Notes under the pieces: generated by a model
Database searches by the model: none
Told to the model about the DNA's origin: nothing
Seen by the model: only the letters and a program-made list of their open reading frames with translations
Program-made: the position numbers and the translations under genes
Shown: positions 1-7,555 of the stretch, piece after piece
Position numbering within the stretch: the stretch's first letter is position 1
How the letters are laid out: every line of letters starts with the position of its first letter
Assembly (NCBI GenBank): GCA_030523305.1
Contig: JAUNIY010000008.1
Span: 1-43,866 of the forward strand
Source of the DNA: Eubacteriales bacterium
GTDB taxonomy: Bacteria > Bacillota > Clostridia > Oscillospirales > Butyricicoccaceae
DNA length: 43,866 bases
Direction of reading: 5' to 3'

Positions 1-371
1 CAGATACAGCTGTTTCTGGCGGCAGCCTGGAAGACCGCTTTTCCGAGCTGCTCGAGCGCTTTGGCCCGGATAAACTTGCTGCCCAGCTGGTTTGCTCCTG
101 TGCCGATTTTCCACTCCCGTGCGCCAATCCGGAAGGTACTGCTTTGACACAAGAAGAATTCCATACGCTGCTGGGCAGCACTGGCGCGACCGTTTTCTTT
201 TCGCGCGAGCTGTGCGCAAAATATTTCACTTATTCCAGTGGTGATCAGGCGCATTTTGTCCTGTTCGACGACGCGGACACATTGCAGGCAAAGGTCCGGC
301 TCCTGACGCGCCTGGGCGTGTCCCGGCTGCTAGCCATCTATCCAGACGCAAAACAAATGGGGTTATTATAA
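1..371 (+). CDS. C-terminal end of an unrecognised protein (5' truncated by window)
   Basis: The frame is open from base 3 to the TAA at 369-371, so this is the last roughly 122 residues of a protein that starts before the window. A TTG at 144 lies inside continuous coding sequence and has no ribosome site, so it is not a start. The tail contains the stretch HFVLFDDADTLQAKVRLL followed by LGVSRLLAIYPDA. This faintly recalls the last strand and helix of GH18-like or spore-cortex hydrolase barrels, where an acidic residue pair precedes a K/R-rich helix. That resemblance is too weak for a functional call. An intrinsic terminator follows directly. Confidence 0.6.
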   Translation, partial: DTAVSGGSLEDRFSELLERFGPDKLAAQLVCSCADFPLPCANPEGTALTQEEFHTLLGSTGATVFFSRELCAKYFTYSSGDQAHFVLFDDADTLQAKVRLLTRLGVSRLLAIYPDAKQMGLL

Positions 372-373
372 GA

Positions 374-411
374 AAAAGGTTCGGCCTATTCCAAAAGCCG
401 AACCCTTTTCG
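374..411. terminator. Bidirectional intrinsic terminator
   Basis: The stem AAAGGTTCGGC pairs with GCCGAACCCTTTT around an 11-base loop, with A-rich sequence on the left and T-rich sequence on the right. It can therefore serve both the plus-strand gene ending at 371 and the minus-strand gene ending at 415. Confidence 0.8.
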
Positions 412-414
412 TTG

Positions 415-921
415 TCATGCATGGCCGCCAACTAGCTTGCCAAACAGCCAGTGGGAAAATGGCGCTGCAGCGAACATATTCCAAAAGAATGCCATCGGGA
501 AATTTTTCAAAAACGTGCCGACCCAGATCGCCGGGAGCTGAACTAGGCTTGCGCCACCCAAAATCACATTGAACAGGATTGACGCCACCAGGCTCATCGT
601 CGGGCACATAACGGCAACCGTCCCTGCCTGCCGCATAAGCTGGCAGAAATATGGAGGATCCGACTCCGGATTGCAATGGCGCTGCATAAATGCTGCGCCC
701 ATGCGGTTTCCCCACAGGTTGGAAAAGAGAAAGACAAACGCGCCCATATATATCGCTTCTTTGAGCGCTTCCCAAAAGATGATATTCGTCATGTTGCTCA
801 GGCCGCCCGCCGATAGGTTGACTCCCATCTTGATTGCGACGTTGTAAACCTCCATGCCATATGCCATAGCATACGACATAATGATTCCAAACAGAATCCC
901 CTGACTTTTTGTTTTCGGCAT
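415..921 (-). CDS. DUF2798 family membrane protein
   Basis: The 168-residue product has about four hydrophobic segments. Its opening, MPKTKSQGILFGIIMSYAMA, followed by YGMEVYN, is typical of the DUF2798 family of small clostridial membrane proteins, whose function is unknown. The ATG at 921 follows GGGAGGT with about nine bases of spacing. The mgtE terminator lies only about 50 bases upstream, so the gene either has a very short promoter region or depends on read-through. The family call comes from remembered sequence pattern; nothing in the sequence reveals a substrate. Confidence 0.75.
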   Translation of the reverse strand: MPKTKSQGILFGIIMSYAMAYGMEVYNVAIKMGVNLSAGGLSNMTNIIFWEALKEAIYMGAFVFLFSNLWGNRMGAAFMQRHCNPESDPPYFCQLMRQAGTVAVMCPTMSLVASILFNVILGGASLVQLPAIWVGTFLKNFPMAFFWNMFAAAPFSHWLFGKLVGGHA

Positions 922-971
922 AACTATGTACCTCCCATGCCAGATTGAAAAATGCGCCGCTTTGCACTTGC

Positions 972-1018
972 TGCAAAAAAAGAAAAGCGCATAATATCCA
1001 AGGATATTACACGCTTTG
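972..1018 (-). terminator. Terminator of mgtE
   Basis: Read on the minus strand, AAAGCG plus TAATATCC pairs with GGATATTA plus CGCTTT, followed by TTTTCTTTTTTT. It lies about 80 bases past the mgtE stop codon. Confidence 0.65.
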
Positions 1019-1099
1019 CGTCAACCATAATCGTTTATGTGCTACACGGTATGATTAGTTTTACCACATTTTTCATCCGCATGTCAAGCAAAACCTGCA

Positions 1100-2434
1100 T
1101 CAAAGTGCAAAAATGATCGTGGCAATACGGAAATAGATCACAATGGAACAGGTATCCACGATGGTTGTGATGAGCGGAGAGGCCATAATGGCCGGGTCAA
1201 GACGGCATTTTTTTGCCGCAATCGGCAATAGGCATCCTACCATTTTCGCCACAACAACCGTCAGGATCAGCGACGCTGCAATAACGATTGCCATCTGTGC
1301 ACTGTGATACATGATGAAGATGCGCACACCGTTCGCCGCTGCCAACGCAATACTGACAAGCATCGCTACCCGAAATTCTTTCCAAACGATCTTCAGCGTA
1401 TCGGAAAACCGCAGCTCCCCCACCGCCAGGCCGCGGATAATCAGCGTAGAGCTTTGTGAGCCGCAGTTGCCGCCGGTATCCATCAGCATGGGGATAAACG
1501 AAACCAACAGCGGAATTGTGGCAAACGCTTCTTCATACCGCGTAATGATGGTACCCGTAATCGTCGCTGAAAACATCAAAATCATAAGCCATACAATTCT
1601 ATTTTTTGCATGCCGGAATACCGATGTTTTCAAATACGATTCCTCGTTTGCCGATGTCATGGCGGCCATTTTGTGCATATCCTCCGTCGTCTCTTCGGTC
1701 AGAACGTCGATGGCATCGTCAAACGTGACAATACCGACGATACATCCCTCGGAATCCACAACCGGAATAGCAATCAAGCCATATTTGCGAAACTGGTTTG
1801 CGACAAATTCCTGGTCATCCGTCGTGTGGACACAAATGAACTGATCTGTCATCAGCTGCGCAATCGTGACGGTATCGTCATGGATCATCAAATCCTTGGC
1901 AGTCACAATGCCCTCCAGCTTATGCCGCTCGACAACGTAGCACGTATACACGGTTTCACTGTCGATGCCGATCTTACGTATCAGATCCAGCGCCTGCCGC
2001 ACCGTCATGTTCCGGTGCAGCTCGATAAACTCCACCGTCATCATGCTTCCGGCGCTGTCCTCGGGATATTGCAACAGACGGTTGATAGCGGAACGGGTGT
2101 CCCAATCAATGTGTTCCAACAGGTGGGTGACGACATTGGCAGGCATATCTTCCAAAAAATCCACCGCGTCATCTGCGGACATAGCGTCCAGCAGTTCTGC
2201 CGTTTCTTCCATGGAAAAGATATCAATCAGCTGCTGACGTTGGTCGTTGTCCATGTATGCAAAGACTTCCGCCGCCTTTTCCTTCTCGATCATGCGGAAC
2301 ACCACCGCCAAATTTTGCGCATCCAGCGTTTCCAGCAATTCCGCTAGATCGACCGGATTGTATACCGAAAGCACCTCATGGATGGATTTATACTTTTTCT
2401 GCTCGAGGAGCGTCATCAAAACCTTTTTTGTCAA
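1100..2434 (-). CDS. mgtE: Magnesium transporter MgtE
   Basis: MgtE is a homodimeric Mg2+ channel in the cytoplasmic membrane, gated by internal Mg2+. The order of domains is a helical MgtE N domain (about 1-125), two CBS domains (about 130-250) and a five-helix membrane domain (about 265-444). The membrane domain carries the pore-region motif PMLMDTGGNCGSQSST. I place the start at the TTG at 2434, which gives 444 residues, because AAGGAGGAAATTCCA precedes it. The frame stays open to 2509, but that longer start has no ribosome site. The M-box riboswitch and terminator upstream indicate that expression falls when Mg2+ is plentiful. Confidence 0.95.
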   Translation of the reverse strand: MTKKVLMTLLEQKKYKSIHEVLSVYNPVDLAELLETLDAQNLAVVFRMIEKEKAAEVFAYMDNDQRQQLIDIFSMEETAELLDAMSADDAVDFLEDMPANVVTHLLEHIDWDTRSAINRLLQYPEDSAGSMMTVEFIELHRNMTVRQALDLIRKIGIDSETVYTCYVVERHKLEGIVTAKDLMIHDDTVTIAQLMTDQFICVHTTDDQEFVANQFRKYGLIAIPVVDSEGCIVGIVTFDDAIDVLTEETTEDMHKMAAMTSANEESYLKTSVFRHAKNRIVWLMILMFSATITGTIITRYEEAFATIPLLVSFIPMLMDTGGNCGSQSSTLIIRGLAVGELRFSDTLKIVWKEFRVAMLVSIALAAANGVRIFIMYHSAQMAIVIAASLILTVVVAKMVGCLLPIAAKKCRLDPAIMASPLITTIVDTCSIVIYFRIATIIFAL

Positions 2435-2493
2435 TGGAATTTCCTCCTTCCGTGCACAGGCAAACCGCACGTACCTGCCGGAGAAATCCACCT

Positions 2494-2571
2494 TTATACA
2501 AGCGGACAAAGGCCGTACAGCGGTCTGCTATATAGATCATGCCAACAACTTCGTGAAACTGTACTATCCAA
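2494..2571 (-). CDS. Possible 25-residue upstream ORF in the mgtE leader
   Basis: This lies between the riboswitch terminator and mgtE. A TTG at 2571 is preceded by GGAAGGAGGT with eight bases of spacing, an unusually good site for a non-coding leader. The frame then runs 25 codons to a TAA and includes SCWHDLYSRPLYGLCPLV. It stops 59 bases before the mgtE TTG. A translated leader here could couple to mgtE translation or act as a second Mg-sensing step. I know no matching family, and a chance frame is possible. Confidence 0.35.
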   Translation of the reverse strand: MDSTVSRSCWHDLYSRPLYGLCPLV

Positions 2572-2592
2572 CTGTACGCACCTCCTTCCAAA

Positions 2593-2627
2593 CAAAAAAC
2601 ACCATCCGCAATTCAGCAGATGGTGCG
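2593..2627 (-). terminator. Riboswitch-controlled terminator upstream of mgtE
   Basis: On the minus strand CACCATC, a short interrupted stem with GC and GC, and GATGGTG form a hairpin followed by TTTTTTGTTT. It lies just downstream of the M-box aptamer and about 160 bases before mgtE, where an expression platform is expected. Confidence 0.85.
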
Positions 2628-2639
2628 TATCTTTCTTTG

Positions 2640-2809
2640 CATCCTACCTCGTTCAAGCTTCAACTCCGCAAGGCGCGCCGGAATCCCGGCTTGAAATTGC
2701 ATTAGACTATGCCTTCACGACATAGACTGTTAACCTTCTCATAGTGTCTCCACTACTCCGCGGCAGCAATCCGTATCCTTGTGGTAGCCTCACCTACCGA
2801 ATTGTCTAT
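2640..2809 (-). promoter_or_regulatory. M-box (ykoK leader) Mg2+ riboswitch
   Basis: Reading the minus strand from about 2790, the conserved blocks appear in order: GGTAGGTGAGGCTACC, then GGATACGGATTGCTGCCG, then GGTTAACAG, and TCTAATGCAA near 2700. These are the hallmark blocks of the M-box aptamer, which folds around Mg2+ and exposes the downstream terminator. It precedes mgtE, a classic M-box target. The aptamer's outer boundaries are approximate. Confidence 0.88.
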
Positions 2810-2815
2810 AAACGG

Positions 2816-2844
2816 ATTGTAGCACATTCTTAACGTGAATGCAA
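2816..2844 (-). promoter_or_regulatory. Sigma-A promoter of mgtE leader
   Basis: On the minus strand TTGCAT (2844-2839) and TACAAT (2821-2816) are separated by 17 bases. Transcription would start near 2809, just before the M-box. Confidence 0.75.
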
Positions 2845-2846
2845 CC

Positions 2847-2877
2847 GAAAAAAAGCGGTACAGACGCGCTGTACCGC
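2847..2877 (-). terminator. Terminator of the zinc-ribbon membrane protein gene
   Basis: GCGGTACAG (2855-2863) pairs perfectly with CTGTACCGC (2869-2877), followed on the minus strand by TTTTTTT. It immediately follows the gene ending at 2882. Confidence 0.85.
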
Positions 2878-2881
2878 AATT

Positions 2882-3199
2882 TCACCATACCTGATTGCCC
2901 TTTTTGTCTACGAACACATGCTTGCAGACCCGGCACTCCAGCACCGGCCCCAGCAATGGCAGCGTCTTATGGCACTGCGGGCAGCGCCACTTAAAAAAGT
3001 TAATCAGATAAAACCAGATGATGAAGACAATCGCCGCATACCCTGTGTACAGGCATATGGCGCTCTCCGTGCCGTAAATCTGCCCTGTCACAAAACAGAC
3101 CACCACAAGGGCGATCGCAATATATAACAGATAAAAGCCGATCCGGCGCCATCTATGATATGGCTTATCTTCCGACAATTTTACTCTATTTTTTGCCAT
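2882..3199 (-). CDS. Small membrane protein with C-terminal zinc ribbon
   Basis: The 105-residue product has a basic N-terminus, two hydrophobic segments (about 21-43 and 52-69) and then two CxxC knuckles, CPQC and CRVC. These are spaced as a rubredoxin-like zinc ribbon on the cytoplasmic side. The gene stands alone between terminators. I do not recognise a named family. Zinc ribbons of this kind usually serve structure or binding; no catalytic motif is visible. The ribosome site (AGAGAGTGA) is mediocre, but the TM plus zinc-ribbon pattern supports a real gene. Confidence 0.75.
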   Translation of the reverse strand: MAKNRVKLSEDKPYHRWRRIGFYLLYIAIALVVVCFVTGQIYGTESAICLYTGYAAIVFIIWFYLINFFKWRCPQCHKTLPLLGPVLECRVCKHVFVDKKGNQVW

Positions 3200-3305
3200 A
3201 CATCATCACTCTCTACTGATCATTTTCTTTTATTTTAGCACATCTATTTACAGGATGCAACGAAATGCATCAAGATTCACCAAAAAAACACCTAGTCAGC
3301 GTTGT

Positions 3306-3455
3306 TTAGCAGCAATCACAAGAGTTGTTGCAGCCACAGCCGCCGTTGTTGCCGCATCCGCTGGAGCCGTTGCCACAGCCGCAGCAGCACATGATCAGGA
3401 TCAGGATGATGATCCACCAGCAGTCAAAACCATTGTTCCAAGAATTGTTACACAT
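3306..3455 (-). CDS. 49-residue cysteine/glycine-rich single-pass membrane peptide
   Basis: This small gene starts at the ATG at 3455, nine bases after AGGAGG, and stops at a TAA at 3306-3308. The product begins MCNNSWNNGFDCWW, continues with a very hydrophobic run IIILILIM, and ends in a tail where C and G alternate with N and S, finishing CNNSCDCC. Twelve of 49 residues are cysteine. The layout of a short polar head, one membrane segment and a metal-thiolate or disulfide-type tail resembles small clostridial proteins sometimes annotated as high-cysteine chorion-like or YjcZ-like. No function is known to me. The ribosome site and membrane segment make it much more likely real than the alanine-rich frame on the opposite strand. 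Confidence 0.75.
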   Translation of the reverse strand: MCNNSWNNGFDCWWIIILILIMCCCGCGNGSSGCGNNGGCGCNNSCDCC

Positions 3456-3524
3456 AACAAATGCCTCCTGTTTGAATTTTCATTCCCATACTATTGGGCG
3501 TACAGGCAGGTGGTGCAGCATTTC

Positions 3525-3562
3525 TTGAAAAAAAATAACCCTCTCCGCAAAAGAGAGGGTTA
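3525..3562 (-). terminator. Terminator of rex
   Basis: TAACCCTCTC (3536-3545) pairs perfectly with GAGAGGGTTA (3553-3562). On the minus strand the stem is followed by TTATTTTTTTTC. It lies six bases past the rex stop codon. Confidence 0.9.
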
Positions 3563-3567
3563 CGGCA

Positions 3568-4221
3568 TTATTCACCAAATTCAAACGGGTCTGTATCCTT
3601 CATACGGTAGCACAGCGTCATCAGGGAATCGGAAAAATGGACATCCTGCACGGGAACCCCCAGCGCATCCTCCTTGAGTGATACATTGGAGAAATTCCAA
3701 ATCCCACGAATGCCTGCGCGGACCAAACGCTCCGCCTCGCTCTGCGCCTGATCAGCTGGTACGCACAAAACAGCAATATCCGGCCGCTCCCGTTCGCAAA
3801 ACGCTTCGAGTTCATGCAGCGCATGAACCTGAATCCCGCGAAAATCACTCCCGATGACGGACGGCGCAATGTCAAACGCCGCAATCGGACGGACGCCGCA
3901 ATAGGAGAAATCAAAGTTACGCAGCAGAGCGCGTCCCAGATTTCCCACGCCGAGCAGGATTGCCCGCTGGCTGCCCGCAACGCCCAAAATCCGTTCCAGC
4001 TCGACAATCAGCTTATCGACGCTGTAGCCATATCCCTGCTGGCCGAAACCGCCAAAGCAGCTCAAATCCTGCCGGATCTGCGAGGCGGTCAAATCCATCT
4101 GCTTTGCCAGCTCCTTGGATGAAATCCGCCTAATCCCCCGCTCCGCCAGCTCACGCAAGGTACGATAATAACGCGGCAGGCGGCTAATCACTGCCTTGGA
4201 TACGTTTTTTTCGTTAGCCAC
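3568..4221 (-). CDS. rex: Redox-sensing transcriptional repressor Rex
   Basis: Rex senses the NADH/NAD+ ratio and represses fermentation and NADH-consuming genes when NADH is low. The 217-residue product matches the family's usual 210-220. Its N-terminal winged helix (about 12-75) contains SSKELAKQMDLTASQIRQDLSCFG, the highly conserved Rex DNA-binding segment, here interrupted only in this description. The Rossmann dinucleotide loop GVGNLGRAL sits at 91-99. The C-terminal helix for domain swapping is present. The gene lies 27 bases behind icd on the same strand and is closed by a terminator, so icd-rex may be one transcript. No clear Rex operator (TTGTTAA with its inverse) was seen nearby. 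Confidence 0.95.
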   Translation of the reverse strand: MANEKNVSKAVISRLPRYYRTLRELAERGIRRISSKELAKQMDLTASQIRQDLSCFGGFGQQGYGYSVDKLIVELERILGVAGSQRAILLGVGNLGRALLRNFDFSYCGVRPIAAFDIAPSVIGSDFRGIQVHALHELEAFCERERPDIAVLCVPADQAQSEAERLVRAGIRGIWNFSNVSLKEDALGVPVQDVHFSDSLMTLCYRMKDTDPFEFGE

Positions 4222-4248
4222 TGATACTCCTCCCCGGTTTTACCATTG

Positions 4249-5457
4249 TTACAAAGCTGCCTCCAGCGTCTCGCGCACAGCCTTGATAAAGTCCTCGGTA
4301 TTGAGCGGTGTAACCTCCTTCAGGGTGGTAATGAGTGCAAGATCCTTGGTCATCTTGCCGGACTCTACCGTATCAATACAAGCCTTTTCCAGCTTGTCTG
4401 CAAATGCCGACAGCTCCGGCAAATGATCCAGCTCGCCGCGCTTGCGCATTGCGCCAGTCCATGCAAAAATCGTTGCAATGGAATTGGTAGAGGTTTCCTC
4501 CCCCTTCAGATGCTTGTAGTAATGACGCTGTACCGTGCCATGTGCCGCTTCATATTCATACACGCCCTTCGGGGATACCAGAACGGAAGTCATCATGGAC
4601 AGCGAACCATAGGCAGTTGCCAGCATGTCGCTCATGACATCGCCGTCGTAGTTCTTACAAGCCCAGATATAACCGCCGTTGGAACGGATGACGCGCGCAA
4701 CCGCATCGTCGATCAGCGTATAGAAATATTCCAAGCCCAGCTCTTCAAATGTTGCCTTGTACTCGGTGTCGTAGATTTCCTGGAAGATATCCTTGAAGGT
4801 GTGGTCATACTTCTTGGAAATGGTGTCCTTGGTTGCAAACCACAGATCCTGCTTGGTGTCGACAGCAAAGTTGAAGCAGCTTCTTGCAAAGCTCTCGATG
4901 GACGACGTCAGGTTGTGCATACCCTGCACAATACCGCTGCCCTTGAAATCATGTACCAGCTCACGGGTCTCTGTGCCGTCTTGCGCGGTATAAACCAGCT
5001 CTACCTTGCCCGGTCCCGGGATCTTCATTTCGGAGCCCTTATATACGTCGCCGTACGCATGACGCGCAATGGTGATTGGCTTGACCCAGTTCTTGACATA
5101 CGGCTCAATGCCCTTGACCAGGATCGGCGCACGGAATACCGTACCATCCAGGATCGCACGGATCGTGCCATTCGGGCTCTTCCACATCTCTTTCAGATTG
5201 TATTCCGTCATGCGCGCAGCGTTCGGGGTGATGGTTGCGCACTTGACGGCAACGCCGTATTTCTTGGTGGCCTCAGCGGAATCCACCGTTACCTGGTCGT
5301 TGGTCTTGTTGCGATACTCCAAACCCAGATCATAATACTCGGTCTTGAGATCAACAAACGGGCAAATCAGCTCGTCCTTAATCATCTGCCAGATGACGCG
5401 GGTCATCTCGTCGCCGTCCATCTCAACGAGCGGCGTTGTCATTTTAATTTTTTCCAT
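4249..5457 (-). CDS. icd: NADP-dependent isocitrate dehydrogenase
   Basis: The enzyme oxidatively decarboxylates isocitrate to 2-oxoglutarate, supplying carbon for glutamate and NADPH. The 402-residue length and the opening [20 protein letters not shown] mark the eukaryotic/IDH1-like homodimeric subclass rather than the E. coli type. Further signatures are the substrate-binding segment near [17 protein letters not shown], and [17 protein letters not shown] with its metal-binding aspartates. The ATG at 5457 follows AGGAGGAAATGGTTCGAC; the frame is open further but without another ribosome site. The 5' region to 5683 (226 bases) contains no motif I recognise. rex follows immediately. Confidence 0.95.
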   Translation of the reverse strand: MEKIKMTTPLVEMDGDEMTRVIWQMIKDELICPFVDLKTEYYDLGLEYRNKTNDQVTVDSAEATKKYGVAVKCATITPNAARMTEYNLKEMWKSPNGTIRAILDGTVFRAPILVKGIEPYVKNWVKPITIARHAYGDVYKGSEMKIPGPGKVELVYTAQDGTETRELVHDFKGSGIVQGMHNLTSSIESFARSCFNFAVDTKQDLWFATKDTISKKYDHTFKDIFQEIYDTEYKATFEELGLEYFYTLIDDAVARVIRSNGGYIWACKNYDGDVMSDMLATAYGSLSMMTSVLVSPKGVYEYEAAHGTVQRHYYKHLKGEETSTNSIATIFAWTGAMRKRGELDHLPELSAFADKLEKACIDTVESGKMTKDLALITTLKEVTPLNTEDFIKAVRETLEAAL

Positions 5458-5683
5458 GTCGAACCATTTCCTCCTGTCTATGCTTCCAACAGCGGCCACA
5501 GGTATATGCTGTATGCCATCCTGCAAATTGTGAATGACCCGGCAAACAATCCTGCAAAGCTTCCGCCATGCCCTAGCCCCGGAAACCTTGTGTCTCCCGC
5601 ATACTCATTCGTATCGAAACCACCGGAATATCTGCCGATTTTTTATAAACCAATTCTATCATACATCATTTCCAGCCGATTTT

Positions 5684-6736
5684 CTACCTTTTGGCATATT
5701 TTTTTGCAATTCCGTGCTTTTGACAAATTTTTTCCTGTATTTCAGCCGTAGCAAAGGCATTTTGCCAAATGGTCCCTGTATTTCCTGCAAGATATTCATA
5801 ATAAGCCTGCGCCCCGATCATCGCGGCATTGTCTCCGCACAGGTGCAGCGGCGGCATATAAATCGGCGCGCCCAGTTCCCGCGCCATGCACTCCAGATCC
5901 GCGCGCAGCCTGGAATTGGCCGCCACGCCTCCGGCGGCAACCAGCGTATGTACGCCGGTCTGTTCCGCAGCCAGCTTCAGCCGGGGCACCAGCGTTTCGC
6001 TAACGGCACGCTGGAAGCACGCGGCAAGGTTCCGCTTATCCAGCGGTTCCCCTTTCTGCTCCGCATGGTGCGCCAGATTGATAACCGCGGTTTTCAGTCC
6101 GGAAAACGAGAAATCCAGCGGCGCGCCATCCACATGCGAATGCGGCAGCGCATACGCCGTATCATCGCCGCCGCGTGCCAATTGATCGATTTTCGGGCCG
6201 CCCGGATAGCCAACGCCCAGCACGCGGGCGACCTTGTCAAAGGCTTCGCCCGCCGCATCGTCGCGCGTGCCGCCGATGATCTCCATATCGGTGTAATCGT
6301 GCACCAGCACGAGCATAGACGAACCGCCGGACGCGGACAAGCACAGAAACGGCGGTTCCAGCTCTGGGAAAGCCAGCAGGTTCGCCGCAATATGTCCGCG
6401 GATGTGGTGCACCGGAATAAACGGTTTATGCAGCGACCACGCCAACGACTTGGCATAATTTGCGCCGACCAACAACGCGCCAATCAGTCCGGGCGCGCAG
6501 GTCGCCGCAATCGCATCCACATCGGCAAATGCCATGCCTGCTTCGCGTACCGCTGCATGCGCCACTGCGCTGATTGCTTCGACATGCCCGCGGCTCGCAA
6601 TCTCCGGTACAACGCCGCCATACAGCGCGTGTTCCTCCGCCTGCGAGTTGATGATATTGGAACAGATTTTTCTGCCGTCCTCAATGACCGCCGCCGCGGT
6701 CTCATCACAGGACGATTCAAATGCTAAAATTTTCAT
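5684..6736 (-). CDS. tsaD: tRNA threonylcarbamoyladenosine transferase TsaD
   Basis: TsaD transfers the threonylcarbamoyl group onto A37 of ANN-decoding tRNAs, in a complex with TsaB and TsaE. The 350-residue ASKHA-fold protein opens MKILAFESSCDETAAAVIEDG and carries the metal-binding HIRGH motif at 111-115. SASGGSSMLV and AGGVAANSRLR are further family signatures. It is the last gene of a tight minus-strand group with polA, a phosphatase-like protein, rimI and a small membrane protein. tsaB and tsaE, often neighbours of rimI-tsaD, are not in this window. The ATG start is canonical for the family. Confidence 0.95.
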   Translation of the reverse strand: MKILAFESSCDETAAAVIEDGRKICSNIINSQAEEHALYGGVVPEIASRGHVEAISAVAHAAVREAGMAFADVDAIAATCAPGLIGALLVGANYAKSLAWSLHKPFIPVHHIRGHIAANLLAFPELEPPFLCLSASGGSSMLVLVHDYTDMEIIGGTRDDAAGEAFDKVARVLGVGYPGGPKIDQLARGGDDTAYALPHSHVDGAPLDFSFSGLKTAVINLAHHAEQKGEPLDKRNLAACFQRAVSETLVPRLKLAAEQTGVHTLVAAGGVAANSRLRADLECMARELGAPIYMPPLHLCGDNAAMIGAQAYYEYLAGNTGTIWQNAFATAEIQEKICQKHGIAKKYAKR

Positions 6737-6750
6737 CGCGTTTCCTTATG

Positions 6751-7065
6751 TTACTTGATTTTATGTTTTTGTTCGATACGCAAATACAGAACGATCACCA
6801 CAATCACTTCCAGCATCGTGCCGGCGACCGAGAGCAGTACCAGCGCGGTATCCGGCCACAGCAGCGGGATTCCGAGCAGGGCCAGCACGACCGCAAAGCC
6901 GATCAGCAGCTTTCCCACAGCGCGGTTATACGCCGGTATATCCCGCACCTTCGGCGGTTGTACGTTTGCAAAAAAGCCGACCTGCTTCTTTGACCGCATA
7001 CTGCGGATGCCGAGGATCACAAACAGTGCCGCGCACAGCAGCCATATGATAAATCCGATATTCAC
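6751..7065 (-). CDS. Small conserved membrane protein (DUF3784-like)
   Basis: The 104-residue product has an N-terminal membrane helix, a basic loop containing SKKQVGFFANVQPPKVRDI, and two more hydrophobic segments ending in IEQKHKIK. The loop, with a GFxAN motif and AYNRAVGKL, is common in short clostridial membrane proteins related to DUF3784. Their function is unknown. The start is a GTG at 7065 behind AAAGGAG with ten bases of spacing. It lies between rimI (37 bases) and tsaD (14 bases), so it is probably co-transcribed. Confidence 0.75.
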   Translation of the reverse strand: MNIGFIIWLLCAALFVILGIRSMRSKKQVGFFANVQPPKVRDIPAYNRAVGKLLIGFAVVLALLGIPLLWPDTALVLLSVAGTMLEVIVVIVLYLRIEQKHKIK

Positions 7066-7102
7066 AATGCCTCATCTCCTTTTCCATCGTTCTGCATTCT
7101 AT

Positions 7103-7555
7103 TCACTGCGTTGCTTGCAGCGTTACAGTCATAAGCAGCGCATCCTCCTCCGGATGGCGGTAAAATTTTTTGCGTGTGCCCACCGGCTGGAAGCCGCAGC
7201 CCTGGTACAGCCGGATTGCCGCTTCGTTGGAGACGCGAACCTCCAGCGTGATAAAAGCCAGATCGTGCACACGCTCCAGCAATGCCTGTACCAATTGGCG
7301 TCCGATGCCCTGCCTGCGGTATTCCGATGATACCGCCACATTGGTGATATATCCTTCATCCAGCACGGTATGACAGCCGATATAGCCCGCAACCGCGCCG
7401 TTTTCGTCCACCGCTGTCAGGAATCGGGCGCAGCTGTTATCCAGCTCCTCTTGCAGGCCGTCCTCTGTCCAAGGATCGGCAAAGCAGGCGCGTTCGATCG
7501 CTGCAATTTCCCGTACATGTGCCTGTGCAAACGGGACAATGTGTATGCTGTTCAT
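7103..7555 (-). CDS. rimI: Ribosomal protein S18-alanine N-acetyltransferase RimI
   Basis: This is a 150-residue GNAT acetyltransferase predicted to acetylate the N-terminus of ribosomal protein S18. Motif A is visible as RRQGIGRQLVQALL (acetyl-CoA pyrophosphate loop). It is preceded by YITNVAVSSEYR and followed by LEVRVSNEAAIRLYQGCGF, the typical RimI core. The start chosen is the ATG at 7555, with GGTGGAGG upstream and a four-base ATGA overlap with the preceding gene, indicating translational coupling. The frame extends to 7594, but the extension overlaps the upstream gene. Position next to tsaD is classical for rimI. Confidence 0.92.
   Translation of the reverse strand: MNSIHIVPFAQAHVREIAAIERACFADPWTEDGLQEELDNSCARFLTAVDENGAVAGYIGCHTVLDEGYITNVAVSSEYRRQGIGRQLVQALLERVHDLAFITLEVRVSNEAAIRLYQGCGFQPVGTRKKFYRHPEEDALLMTVTLQATQ

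Noticed and set aside
3255..3677. Plus-strand alanine-rich frame over the cysteine-rich peptide
   Set aside because: It is the mirror of GCA/GCC-type cysteine and glycine codons on the other strand and also runs through the rex terminator; the minus-strand frame has the ribosome site.
5458..5683. Riboswitch or Rex operator upstream of icd
   Set aside because: No known aptamer blocks and no TTGTTAA-type dyad were found in these 226 bases.
4246..5751. Long plus-strand open frame opposite icd
   Set aside because: Antisense to a conserved enzyme, no ribosome site, no recognisable domain.
5534..6727. Plus-strand open frame opposite tsaD
   Set aside because: Its composition (very rich in Arg, Gln, His) is that of a reverse-strand shadow; tsaD is certain.
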